Shown here: one piece after another, positions 1 to 9,370 of the stretch
How positions within the stretch are numbered: position 1 is the stretch's first letter
How the letters are laid out: every line of letters starts with the position of its first letter
Assembly (NCBI GenBank): GCA_035304485.1
Contig: DATGPZ010000032.1
Span: forward strand, 1 to 14,042
From: ZC4RG17 sp035304485
GTDB taxonomy: Bacteria > Actinomycetota > Acidimicrobiia > Spongiisociales > ZC4RG35
Length of the DNA: 14,042 nucleotides
Direction of reading: 5' to 3'
Notes under the pieces: model-generated
Told to the model about the DNA's origin: nothing
What the model saw: the letters and a program-made list of their open reading frames with translations, nothing else
Databases searched by the model: none
Position numbers and translations under genes: made by a program

Positions 1-1397
1 GCGAGCGTGATGCCCAGCGCCAAGGACAGAGAGCCGGCCGGAGCCTTCTGCTCTGGAACCTCCACCGCATCGGGAACCGGATCGAGCCACACCGCCTTGA
101 CGACCCGGGCGTAGTAGTAGAAGGCGATGACCACATTGACCGAAGCGATCACGGCCAGCGCCACGGTGGCGGCACCGCTCGCCAGCATCACCGACCGGAA
201 CATGGCGAACTTGGCGAACCATCCCGCCAACGGGGGGATGCCCGCGAGGGAGAGGAAGAACACCGCCGCCAACACGCCGAGACGCGGGTTGTAACGACCG
301 AGACCTGCCCAGCCTTCGATGTCGCCGGTCCCGGTCGCCCGAGCCCCGGCGATCACCACCGCGAACGCGCCCAGGTTCATGAGGGCGTAGATCGCCATGT
401 AGATGATCGTGGCCGAGAATCCCTCGGTGAGGTCCGCCCCCGACACGGCAGCGGCGGCGAACGGCACCAGCATGAATCCCGCCTGGGCGATCGACGAGTA
501 GGCGAGCAGGCGCACGATGTTGGTCTGGCGCAGGGCCGACAGGTTTCCGACCGTCATCGACAGGGCCGAAAGGGTCCAGACGGCGGGAGCCCAGATCTCG
601 CTCAAGTCGGGGATGGCGAGATAGAGGACGATCAACATCGCGATGAAGCCGGCGATCTTCGAATTGACCGACAAGTAGGCGGTTACCGGAGTGGGGGCTC
701 CTTCATAGGTGTCCGGAGCCCAGAAATGGAACGGCACCGCTGACACCTTGAACCCGAATCCGGCCAGCATGAAGAGGACGGCCACGATCATCGCCGGGTC
801 ACCGAGGAAGTCGCCCGATGCGGCCGCGATCTCGGCGAAGCCGACACCGCCCGTCAGCCCGAAGAGGAGCGACATGCCGTACAGCATCATCGCCGTCGAG
901 AGCACACCGAGGATGAAGTACTTGAGCGACGCCTCGTTCGAGCGGATGTCGCCCTTGCGCCAGCCTGCCAGCAGGTAGAGGGGGCCGGTGGTGAGCTCGA
1001 TCCCGATGAAGAGGACGATCAAATCACGACCCGAGGCCATCACCATCGAGCCGAGCAGCGACGACAGGATCAGAAGGTAGTACTCGCCCTGGTAATAGCG
1101 ATCGGATTCGATGTACGACACCGACATCAGGAGCACCAGATAGGCACCGACCAAGAGCAGCCCCTTGAGGGCGAGTGCGAAACGGTCGACCACGAACGAG
1201 TCGTCGAACATCGCCCGGGTGTCGCCCTCCACGGCCAGCAGGATGAGCGGGACGGCCGCCAGGGCGGTCCCGACGATGGCCAGGGTCGCCGTCCAATACT
1301 TCTTCGGCCGGGGCAGGAAGAGATCGAGCGACAGCACGGCCAACAACGTGACCACGATCACGATCTCCGGCGCCAGAGCGAGGTAGTCGACCGTCAT
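1..1397 (-). CDS. nuoN: NADH-quinone oxidoreductase subunit N (3' end beyond window)
   Basis: Antiporter-like membrane subunit of complex I, one of three Mrp-type proton-pumping modules (with NuoL and NuoM) in the cytoplasmic membrane. I read it directly from the complement: ATG at 1397, open for about 465 codons to position 1, so the C-terminus is missing; the family is usually 480-500 aa. The segment FKVSAVPFHFWAPDTYEGAP (residues 216-235) is the NuoN signature. Residues matching the proton-path residues of the family are E134, K217, K247 and K396. Repeated hydrophobic helices run throughout, and a YYYAR stretch lies near residue 430. It is the last gene of the operon, 31 nt after nuoM. That gap has no clear Shine-Dalgarno and carries an inverted, degenerate heptamer repeat. 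Identity is secure; only the end is unseen. Confidence 0.95.
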   Translation of the reverse strand, partial: MTVDYLALAPEIVIVVTLLAVLSLDLFLPRPKKYWTATLAIVGTALAAVPLILLAVEGDTRAMFDDSFVVDRFALALKGLLLVGAYLVLLMSVSYIESDRYYQGEYYLLILSSLLGSMVMASGRDLIVLFIGIELTTGPLYLLAGWRKGDIRSNEASLKYFILGVLSTAMMLYGMSLLFGLTGGVGFAEIAAASGDFLGDPAMIVAVLFMLAGFGFKVSAVPFHFWAPDTYEGAPTPVTAYLSVNSKIAGFIAMLIVLYLAIPDLSEIWAPAVWTLSALSMTVGNLSALRQTNIVRLLAYSSIAQAGFMLVPFAAAAVSGADLTEGFSATIIYMAIYALMNLGAFAVVIAGARATGTGDIEGWAGLGRYNPRLGVLAAVFFLSLAGIPPLAGWFAKFAMFRSVMLASGAATVALAVIASVNVVIAFYYYARVVKAVWLDPVPDAVEVPEQKAPAGSLSLALGITL

Positions 1398-1428
1398 GAG
1401 TCGGAAACTCGGAGTCGGAGGTCCGTCT
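1398..1428. repeat. Degenerate heptamer repeat in the nuoM-nuoN gap
   Basis: This gap consists almost entirely of heptads on the plus strand: gtcggaa (1400-1406), actcgga (1407-1413), gtcggag (1414-1420) and gtccgtc (1421-1427). The unit is the same as in the nuoD-nuoH and nuoK-nuoL gaps but degenerate and in the opposite orientation relative to the operon. In the nuo transcript this copy reads TTCCGACTC next to the nuoN start, the exact complement of GAGTCGGAA in the other two gaps. Confidence 0.55.
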
Positions 1429-3039
1429 TCATCGCATCAGCCCCGCCACGACGTCACCGCCGCCGAAAGCCATGTCCACGAGTGAGCCCACCACTTCGTT
1501 GGTGGCGCCGAAGATCAGGTTCGGGTAGAAGCCCACCACCACCGTGAAGATGACGAGAGGCACCCAAGCCGTCATCTCGAACCGATCGGCGTCGTGGAAG
1601 CTGTGCGAGGCCCATTCGTCGCTCGGCTCGCCGAAGTTGATCTGCTGGAGCATGTAGAGCATGTAGCCGGCGGTCAGGACCGTGCCGATGGCGCCTCCCA
1701 CCATGGCGGTGCGGAACACGGTCAGGTTGAGACCGTCGAGCGGGTTGTACGAGCTGACCAGCGACATGAACTCGCCCCAGAACCCGGCCAAGCCGGGAAG
1801 CCCGAGCGACGCCATCGCCGTGAACCCGAGGACACCGCCGATGATCGGCATCAGCTTCATCTGACCGCCCAGCCGGGCCATCTCACGAGTGTGGTACCGG
1901 TGGGCCATGGATCCGGCGATGAAGAAGAGCAGGCCGGTGATCAGACCGTGGGCCACCATCCCGATGATGGCGGCGTTGATGCCGATGTCGGTGAGGGTGG
2001 CGATGCCGAGCATCACGAAACCCATGTGACCCACCGAGGAGAAGGCGATGAGCCGCTTGAAGTCGGTTTGAGCCAGACAAGCGAGTGAGCCGTAGATGAT
2101 GCCGATCACCGCCAGGATGGCGATGGCGGGAGCCCACCGGACCGCTTCCTCGGGCAGGATCGGGAGGGAGATCCGAACGAACCCGTAGGTACCCAGCTTC
2201 AGCAGGATGGCGGCCAGCAGGACCGAGCCCACCGTCGGAGCCGCGGTGTGGGCGTCCGGAAGCCAGGTGTGGAGCGGCCACATCGGGACCTTCACCGCGA
2301 ATCCCAGGAAGAGACCGCCGAACACGAGGAAGGCGAACGTCCCGGTGAACGCTCCGCCGGCGCCCAGGTTCGTCAGGTCGACGATGTCGAAGGTACGGTC
2401 CCCGAACTCACCCGACCGGAAGTAGAGGGCGAGGAACCCGAGGAGCATGAAGGCGGACCCGAACAACGTGAACAGGAAGAACTTGATGGCGGCATAGAGA
2501 CGCGTCTCGACGACACGGCTGAAGCCGGGGATCTTGCGCGGTTGACGATCGCCCCAGATGCCGATCATGAAGTACATGGGGACCAGCACCACCTCGAAGA
2601 AGATGAAGAAGAGGACCAGGTCGAGGGCGACGAAGGTGCCGTTCATGCCGGTCGACAGCAGCAGCATCAGCATGAGGAACGCTCGCGGGTTGCGCGGCTC
2701 CTCCCAGTGGTCCCACGAGTAGATGATCGACAGGACCACGACGAAAGTCGACAGGACCAGCAGCGGCAGGCTGATCCCGTCCACCCCGAGGTGGAAGTTG
2801 GAGTCGATCGCCGGGATCCAGGGGACGTCCACCTCGAACTGGTACGTGTTGTAACCGGTGGCACCGAAGTCGAACCTGCCCACCACGACGAGGGAGATGG
2901 CGAAACTGACCAGGGCGAACAACAGGGCGGTCCCCTTGATGGCGTCCTCGCGCTCCTTGGGGATGAGACCCAGAACCACCATTCCCACCAGTGGCAGGAA
3001 GACGATCAGGGGGAGGCCCCAGGTATCCAACCATTCCAT
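1429..3039 (-). CDS. nuoM: NADH-quinone oxidoreductase subunit M
   Basis: 536-residue antiporter-like proton-translocating subunit of complex I, about 14 membrane helices expected. ATG start at 3039, 15 nt after the nuoL stop, with a GAGAGGG stretch about 10 nt upstream as likely ribosome site. Diagnostic features are FFEVVLVPMYFMIGIWG (E149 as the TM5 glutamate), FAVKVPMWPLHTWLPDAHTA (K250), LLKLGTYGF (K281) and LAGFWGEF with E423, the acidic residue at the end of the proton channel. These match the charged residues known to be essential in E. coli NuoM. Length is slightly above the common 500 aa, with no sign of disruption. It sits in the expected L-M-N order. Identity is secure. Confidence 0.97.
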   Translation of the reverse strand: MEWLDTWGLPLIVFLPLVGMVVLGLIPKEREDAIKGTALLFALVSFAISLVVVGRFDFGATGYNTYQFEVDVPWIPAIDSNFHLGVDGISLPLLVLSTFVVVLSIIYSWDHWEEPRNPRAFLMLMLLLSTGMNGTFVALDLVLFFIFFEVVLVPMYFMIGIWGDRQPRKIPGFSRVVETRLYAAIKFFLFTLFGSAFMLLGFLALYFRSGEFGDRTFDIVDLTNLGAGGAFTGTFAFLVFGGLFLGFAVKVPMWPLHTWLPDAHTAAPTVGSVLLAAILLKLGTYGFVRISLPILPEEAVRWAPAIAILAVIGIIYGSLACLAQTDFKRLIAFSSVGHMGFVMLGIATLTDIGINAAIIGMVAHGLITGLLFFIAGSMAHRYHTREMARLGGQMKLMPIIGGVLGFTAMASLGLPGLAGFWGEFMSLVSSYNPLDGLNLTVFRTAMVGGAIGTVLTAGYMLYMLQQINFGEPSDEWASHSFHDADRFEMTAWVPLVIFTVVVGFYPNLIFGATNEVVGSLVDMAFGGGDVVAGLMR

Positions 3040-3054
3040 CGGAATCAGCCCTCT

Positions 3055-5079
<2,025 letters not shown>

Positions 5080-5092
5080 GAGCGCCCCCGGG

Positions 5093-5123
5093 CTTCCGAC
5101 TTCCGACTTCCGACTTCCGACTC
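5093..5123. repeat. Four-unit heptamer tandem repeat in the nuoK-nuoL gap
   Basis: Four perfect copies of cttccga (5093-5120) followed by ctc. On the operon strand this reads GAGTCGGAAGTCGGAAG and so on, i.e. (GTCGGAA)n. The 31 bases are identical to 7495-7525 in the nuoD-nuoH gap. The block lies between the nuoK stop (5129-5131) and the nuoL start (5079). It cannot fold on itself because all units have the same orientation. Confidence 0.9.
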
Positions 5124-5128
5124 GCCCA

Positions 5129-5434
5129 TCACCATCTCATCAGGTCCAGTTCGTCGACGTTGGCGGACTGGCGATTGCGGAAGATCATCAAGATGATGGC
5201 CAGGCCGATCCCCACCTCGGCGGCCGCCACCGTGATCACGAAGAGGGCGAACACCTGACCTATCGCCTCCGACGTGCGCCACATGGCTTCGAAGACGACG
5301 AGGTTGATGTTGACGGCCGCCAGCATCAGCTCGATCGAGAGGAGCACCATCACCGCGTTGCGTCGCACCAGCAGTCCGTAGACACCGGTGGCGAACAGGG
5401 CCGCGGCCAGGATCAGGAACTGATTGGCGATCAC
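5129..5434 (-). CDS. nuoK: NADH-quinone oxidoreductase subunit K
   Basis: 101-residue, three-helix membrane subunit of complex I, of normal family length. I place the start at GTG 5434, whose bases overlap the nuoJ stop as GTGA (4-nt overlap), giving a protein beginning VIANQFLILAAALFATG with initiator Met. The two membrane glutamates that carry the proton path in this family are present: E35 in LLSIELMLAAVNINLV and E73 in AAAEVGIGLAI, matching E36 and E72 of E. coli NuoK. A longer open frame upstream is only the shadow of nuoJ. Translation is probably coupled to nuoJ. Identity is secure. Confidence 0.95.
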   Translation of the reverse strand: MIANQFLILAAALFATGVYGLLVRRNAVMVLLSIELMLAAVNINLVVFEAMWRTSEAIGQVFALFVITVAAAEVGIGLAIILMIFRNRQSANVDELDLMRW

Positions 5435-5982
5435 ACCGACCTCCGCATCTCTTCTTCCAACGGCGTCAGGTCGCGACGGGCGATGGTGACCCCGCCCACC
5501 AGGGCGGCCAGCAGGATGAAGCCCACGATCTCGAAGGGCACCACGAACCGACCGACGAACGCTTCCGCCAGTGTCGCCGTCTCGGTGGGCTCGCCCACCC
5601 GGCTCACCGTCGATGACTCGAAAGCGGTGACGGAGGCGTAGCTGAGGAGGCCGAACACGACCAGAGAGAGCAGGGCGGCCGGAACCTTGCGGGGGTTGTC
5701 GAGGGCGGTGTCCAGCCCCGTCGGAGCCCGCGTGATCATGATGCCGAACAGGAACAAGACGATGACAGCGCCGATGTAGACCAGCACGATCGAGAGGGCG
5801 ACGAACTCGGCCGACAGGAGGACGAAGAGCCCGGCGACACCACCCAGTGCCGCCACGAGATAGAGGGCAGCGTGCACGACATTGGGGGATGTCACCACCC
5901 GGATGGCGGAGAACAGCATCCCCACGCCGATGATGAGGAACGCCCAGTTGACGGGCTCGGCGATCCACTCACCGAATGTCAC
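5431..5982 (-). CDS. nuoJ: NADH-quinone oxidoreductase subunit J
   Basis: 183-residue membrane subunit of complex I with five predicted helices. Start chosen at GTG 5982, which overlaps the nuoI stop as GTGA; the frame is open further upstream but that part lies inside nuoI. The third helix carries VLVYIGAVIVLFLFGIMI, the conserved Tyr-Ile-Gly-Ala-Val segment around the pi-bulge that links quinone reduction to the membrane arm. A hydrophilic stretch near residues 125-140 and a charged tail (ARRDLTPLEEEMRRSV) are typical. Four-nt overlaps on both sides indicate translational coupling with nuoI and nuoK. Identity is secure. Confidence 0.95.
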   Translation of the reverse strand: MTFGEWIAEPVNWAFLIIGVGMLFSAIRVVTSPNVVHAALYLVAALGGVAGLFVLLSAEFVALSIVLVYIGAVIVLFLFGIMITRAPTGLDTALDNPRKVPAALLSLVVFGLLSYASVTAFESSTVSRVGEPTETATLAEAFVGRFVVPFEIVGFILLAALVGGVTIARRDLTPLEEEMRRSV

Positions 5983-6470
5983 TGCGCGATCTCCGGCTGC
6001 TCGGGGACGGTGGGCAGCCACTTGTCCTGCAGCGTGTCCATGTCGTGCATCAGCTTTCCCATCTCGTACTCGGAGTACTCGTATTCGGGGCTCCAGAAGA
6101 GGGCGTCGAAAGGACACACCTCGACACAGATCCCGCAATACATGCAGAGGGCGTAGTCGATGTCAAACCGGTCGAGCTTGTTGCGGATCTTGATGCGGCC
6201 ACCCGGCTTGTCGGGCGGGACCTCGACCTTGTGGCCCTCGATGTAGATGCACCAATCGGGGCAGTTGCGGGCGCACAGCATGCAGACGGTGCAGGCTTCC
6301 TGGTCGAGTGCGATCACTCCCCGCGCCCGGGCGACGGGGGTCTCCTTGACGTCCGGGTACATGACCGTCTTCAAGTGCTTCTTCGGCAAGAAGATGGTCT
6401 TGAACATCGTGGAGAGGGTCACCCACATCCCCTTCCATAGACCGGAACCGGGGATCGTACGGGTAGTCAT
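5979..6470 (-). CDS. nuoI: NADH-quinone oxidoreductase subunit I (two 4Fe-4S clusters)
   Basis: 163-residue peripheral-arm ferredoxin-like subunit that holds clusters N6a and N6b and passes electrons to NuoB. Two complete ferredoxin motifs are visible: C60-x2-C63-x2-C66-x3-C70-P and C109-x2-C112-x2-C115-x3-C119-P. An N-terminal amphipathic stretch (LWKGMWVTLSTMFKTIFL) would lie on the membrane. Start is ATG 6470, sharing one base with the nuoH stop (TGATG); the frame runs further upstream but only as a shadow of nuoH. In this operon, which lacks nuoE-F-G, NuoI and NuoB are the only Fe-S proteins, so NuoI is the most likely entry point for electrons. Identity is secure; the entry role is inference. 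Confidence 0.96.
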   Translation of the reverse strand: MTTRTIPGSGLWKGMWVTLSTMFKTIFLPKKHLKTVMYPDVKETPVARARGVIALDQEACTVCMLCARNCPDWCIYIEGHKVEVPPDKPGGRIKIRNKLDRFDIDYALCMYCGICVEVCPFDALFWSPEYEYSEYEMGKLMHDMDTLQDKWLPTVPEQPEIAQ

Positions 6471-7477
6471 CAGATCACCACCTTGAGGATTGCCGTCACG
6501 GCGATATTGGCGAGAGCGAGGGGCACGAGGACCTTCCAGGCCAGGGACTGCAGCTGATCTTCCCGGAAGCGAGGAAAGGTCCAGCGGAACCACAGCATCA
6601 CGAACACGAGGAGGAATGCCTTGCCGACCAGGATGAGCGGCCCGAACACCTGCAGCTGGCTCTCCGACAGACCCGGGAGGTGATAGCCGCCTAAGAAGAT
6701 GGTGGCGGCTATGGCCGACATCGTGAACATGTTGGCGAACTCGGCCAGGAAGAAGAACAGAAATCGGAATCCGGTGTACTCGGTCAAATAGCCCATCACC
6801 AGCTCGGACTCGGCGATCGGCATGTCGAACGGAAGCCGGGACAGCTCGGCCAGAGCGGCGGTGAAGAAGATCAGGAACCCGATCAGCTGGGGCACGAGAT
6901 AGGGAATGCCCAGGTCGATCTGAGCCTGCACGATGGCATCGAGGTTCATGCTGCCTGCCAGGATGACGACACCGACGACCGACAACACGAGCGGGAGCTC
7001 GTATGCGATCAGCTGGCCCGCCGCCCGCAGGCTTCCGATGAGGGAGTACTTGTTGGCCGAAGCCCAGCCGGCCACCAGGACACCGATGGTGGAGATCGAC
7101 GAGATCGCCAGGGCGTAGAACAACCCCAGCTCGAGGTTGCGGAAGGCCATGTTGGGGCCGAACGGGATGATGATGATCAGTGCCACCGTCGCCGCCAGCA
7201 CGATGGCGGGAGCGAGCTTGAACACCGGCCGGTCGGCCTCGGCGGGGATCACGTCCTCTTTCTGGAAGAACTTGACGCCGTCGGCGATCAGCTGGGCCCA
7301 GCCCCAGCGTCCTCCGGCGTAGTAGGGGCCGACCCGGTTCTGCATCTTGGCCGACAACTTCATCTCGGCGAAGCCGATGATCATCCCGATCACGGGGATG
7401 AGGAGGGCCACGATCAGGAGCTTGATCACGAGCCCCAACCAGAAGTTGGACATCAAGTCGGCGAGGAAGTCGGTCAC
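6470..7477 (-). CDS. nuoH: NADH-quinone oxidoreductase subunit H
   Basis: 335-residue membrane subunit at the junction of the two arms, forming much of the quinone chamber. Start is GTG 7477, preceded by AGGAGG with 7 nt spacing, the best ribosome site in the operon. Family marks are FAEMKLSAKMQNRVGP (residues 36-51), KFFQKEDVIP (69-78), and the conserved acidic loop LPFDMPIAESELVMGYLTEY (215-234), followed by FFFLAEFANMF. It directly follows nuoD after a 46-nt gap; in canonical operons nuoE, nuoF and nuoG would lie there. Its own strong ribosome site fits the loss of coupling to an upstream gene. Identity is secure. Confidence 0.97.
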   Translation of the reverse strand: MTDFLADLMSNFWLGLVIKLLIVALLIPVIGMIIGFAEMKLSAKMQNRVGPYYAGGRWGWAQLIADGVKFFQKEDVIPAEADRPVFKLAPAIVLAATVALIIIIPFGPNMAFRNLELGLFYALAISSISTIGVLVAGWASANKYSLIGSLRAAGQLIAYELPLVLSVVGVVILAGSMNLDAIVQAQIDLGIPYLVPQLIGFLIFFTAALAELSRLPFDMPIAESELVMGYLTEYTGFRFLFFFLAEFANMFTMSAIAATIFLGGYHLPGLSESQLQVFGPLILVGKAFLLVFVMLWFRWTFPRFREDQLQSLAWKVLVPLALANIAVTAILKVVI

Positions 7478-7484
7478 CTACTGA

Positions 7485-7490
7485 CCTCCT
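7485..7490 (-). promoter_or_regulatory. Shine-Dalgarno AGGAGG of nuoH
   Basis: Perfect AGGAGG on the complement, 7 nt before the GTG at 7477. It decides the nuoH start and is by far the strongest ribosome site in the operon, where most other genes rely on overlaps. Confidence 0.8.
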
Positions 7491-7494
7491 CGGA

Positions 7495-7525
7495 CTTCCG
7501 ACTTCCGACTTCCGACTTCCGACTC
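7495..7525. repeat. Four-unit heptamer tandem repeat in the nuoD-nuoH gap
   Basis: Four perfect cttccga units (7495-7522) followed by ctc, identical over 31 bases to 5093-5123. On the operon strand the repeat starts at the nuoD stop itself (TGA then GTCGGAA units). It occupies most of the 46-nt gap at the place where nuoE-F-G lie in canonical operons. Confidence 0.9.
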
Positions 7526-8714
7526 ATCGATCTACGTCTCCTAGTACGAAGTCGAGCGAACCCATGATCGCGATGATGTCCGGAATCAGGGTTCCTTCGA
7601 GGATCCAAGGCAGGATCGAGATGTTCGAGAACGAGGCCGAGCGGATCTTCAACCGGTACGGGCCCTGACCTCCGTCGGACACCAGGTAGTAGCCCATCTC
7701 GCCCTTGGGGTTCTCTGCCCTGACATAGGTCTCGCCCCTGGGGACCTTGATGACCTTCGGCACCTTGGCCTGGATCGGGCCCGACGGGATGGAGTCGATG
7801 GCCTGCTGGACGATCTTGGCGGACTCCCGAATCTCTTGGAGCCGGACCCACCAACGATCCCAGCAGTCACCGTTGGGAGCGGTTATGACGTTGAAGTCGA
7901 ACTGGTCGTAAGGGAGGTAGTTCTCGACCTTGCGGAGATCGAACGGCACTCCCGACGCCCGCAGGTTGGGCCCGGTGACGCCGTAGGCGGCTGCCACCTC
8001 CGGTGGCAGCACACCGATGTTGCGGGTGCGGGCGACCAGGATCTCGTTGTCGGCCACGAGATTCTCGAGCTGATCGCACACGTGGAGGACCTCGTCCATG
8101 GCAGTCCGGGTCTCCTCGTAGAAGGTCTTGGGGAGATCCTGGACCCACTTACGAGTCGTGGACCCGGATCCATAGGCGGGCTTGACACCACCGATCCGGT
8201 TGAAGTTGGGATGGAAGCGGCCCCCGGTGACCCCCTCCAGCAGGTCGAGCACCCGCTCCCGTTCGCGCAGGGCGAAGAACAGAGGCGTCTGGGCTCCGAG
8301 CTCCAAGGGGTACGACGCCATGAAGATCAGGTGTGACGCCATCCGGGCCATCTCCGTGAGGATGAGCCGGATCCACAAGGCTCGGGGAGGCACCTCGAGC
8401 TCCATCAGCTTCTCGGCGGCGGTGATGAACGGGATCTCGTTGGCGTAGCCGGCCACCCAGTCGATCCGGTTGACGATCGTGGTGATCTGGGGGTAGTTGC
8501 GGACCTCGGCCAGCTTCTCGTAGCCGCGATGCATGTAGCCGATGACGGGTCGCACGTCGAAGGCGCGCTCACCGTCCACCCGGGCCACCAGGCGCAGCAC
8601 TCCGTGGGTCGACGGATGCTGGGGACCGATGTTGAGCGTCATCTCGGGGGTCTCGAGCTCGACGGAGACCGAGACCTCCGACAGGTGCCTCACCAGGTCC
8701 TGTTGCAAGGTCAT
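7524..8714 (-). CDS. nuoD: NADH-quinone oxidoreductase subunit D
   Basis: 396-residue, 49-kDa-type subunit related to NiFe-hydrogenase large subunits; it forms the quinone site with NuoB. Start at ATG 8714, overlapping the nuoC stop as ATGA. The quinone-site loop GPQHPSTHG is present (H33, H37), followed by IGYMHRGYEKLAE, and the C-terminus ends in the usual GDVDR. The Tyr that is normally conserved next (Tyr87 in Thermus Nqo4) is Trp86 here, in NRIDWVAGYANE. HLIFMASYPLELGAQTP and GGRFHPNFNRIGGVK look like the NuoD of second, EFG-less nuo loci that I recall in streptomycetes (unverified). No hydrogenase-type Cys motifs are present, so it is NuoD and not a hydrogenase subunit. Confidence 0.96.
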   Translation of the reverse strand: MTLQQDLVRHLSEVSVSVELETPEMTLNIGPQHPSTHGVLRLVARVDGERAFDVRPVIGYMHRGYEKLAEVRNYPQITTIVNRIDWVAGYANEIPFITAAEKLMELEVPPRALWIRLILTEMARMASHLIFMASYPLELGAQTPLFFALRERERVLDLLEGVTGGRFHPNFNRIGGVKPAYGSGSTTRKWVQDLPKTFYEETRTAMDEVLHVCDQLENLVADNEILVARTRNIGVLPPEVAAAYGVTGPNLRASGVPFDLRKVENYLPYDQFDFNVITAPNGDCWDRWWVRLQEIRESAKIVQQAIDSIPSGPIQAKVPKVIKVPRGETYVRAENPKGEMGYYLVSDGGQGPYRLKIRSASFSNISILPWILEGTLIPDIIAIMGSLDFVLGDVDR

Positions 8715-9370
8715 GCCTCTTCTCCGTCCTCGCTCTCGGACGCGGGCTCCTCGTCGCCATCGGCGCCCTCTGCCTCTTCCTCTTCCGGCATCGCCTCGAC
8801 GTCGACCTTGCCCGGCCAGGGCTTCACCTCCCGGCTGAGCAGGGGGAACGTCTTTCGCAGCGGATTCCCCAGAAAGCCGTTCGGCAGATACAGGTTCGAG
8901 AGATCGGGATGGCCGGCGAAGCGGATGCCGAACATCTCGTGAGCTTCCCGCTCGTGCCAGTTGGCACCCGCATAGACGTCGATCAGGGAATCGATCACGG
9001 GCTCGGTGTGATCCAACCGGGTCGAGAAAGTGACACGCCGGCCCTCGGTCAGGTCGGACACCGTGCAGATCACCTCGAAATACTCCTCTTCGAGCGGCTC
9101 TTCGAGGGGATCCCCGACCGCGGTCTCGTTGGACCAGTCGATGGCGGAGAGGAACGAGAACAAGACCAGATCCAGCTCGTCGCGGGCCGCCGTGAGCGCT
9201 TCCACCCACCGTTCGGCCGGGACGCTCACCTTGATCGTGTCGAAGGTGATCACGGCTTCGCCGCCGACCGTCTCGGCGACATGGTCGGCGTAGTCCGCCA
9301 AGGGGTGGCGAACCTCCTCGGACTCTTCTCCCTGTTCGGGGGCTTCGACCTCAGGCGGGTTGGAGGTCAC
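8711..9370 (-). CDS. nuoC: NADH-quinone oxidoreductase subunit C
   Basis: 219-residue peripheral-arm subunit, 30-kDa type. Signature NWHEREAHEMFGIRFAGHPD (residues 137-156), then NPLRKTFPL (169-177). Start set at GTG 9370, 20 nt inside nuoB; an earlier GTG at 9400 would add ten residues and increase the overlap to 50 nt, with no better ribosome site. The last 25 residues form an acidic, low-complexity tail (14 Asp/Glu, no Lys or Arg), and the N-terminal 20 residues are also acidic. It is separate from NuoD, not fused as in E. coli. Identity is secure, start moderately so. Confidence 0.93.
   Translation of the reverse strand: MTSNPPEVEAPEQGEESEEVRHPLADYADHVAETVGGEAVITFDTIKVSVPAERWVEALTAARDELDLVLFSFLSAIDWSNETAVGDPLEEPLEEEYFEVICTVSDLTEGRRVTFSTRLDHTEPVIDSLIDVYAGANWHEREAHEMFGIRFAGHPDLSNLYLPNGFLGNPLRKTFPLLSREVKPWPGKVDVEAMPEEEEAEGADGDEEPASESEDGEEA

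Noticed and set aside
5093..7525. Heptamer arrays as a CRISPR array
   Set aside because: Units are 7 bp in direct tandem with no spacers and no cas genes in the window.
7524..8714. NuoD and NuoB as hydrogenase subunits (group 4 NiFe hydrogenase)
   Set aside because: The CxxC pairs that bind the NiFe centre are absent from NuoD, and the full nuoA-N gene order with GPQHPSTHG fits complex I.
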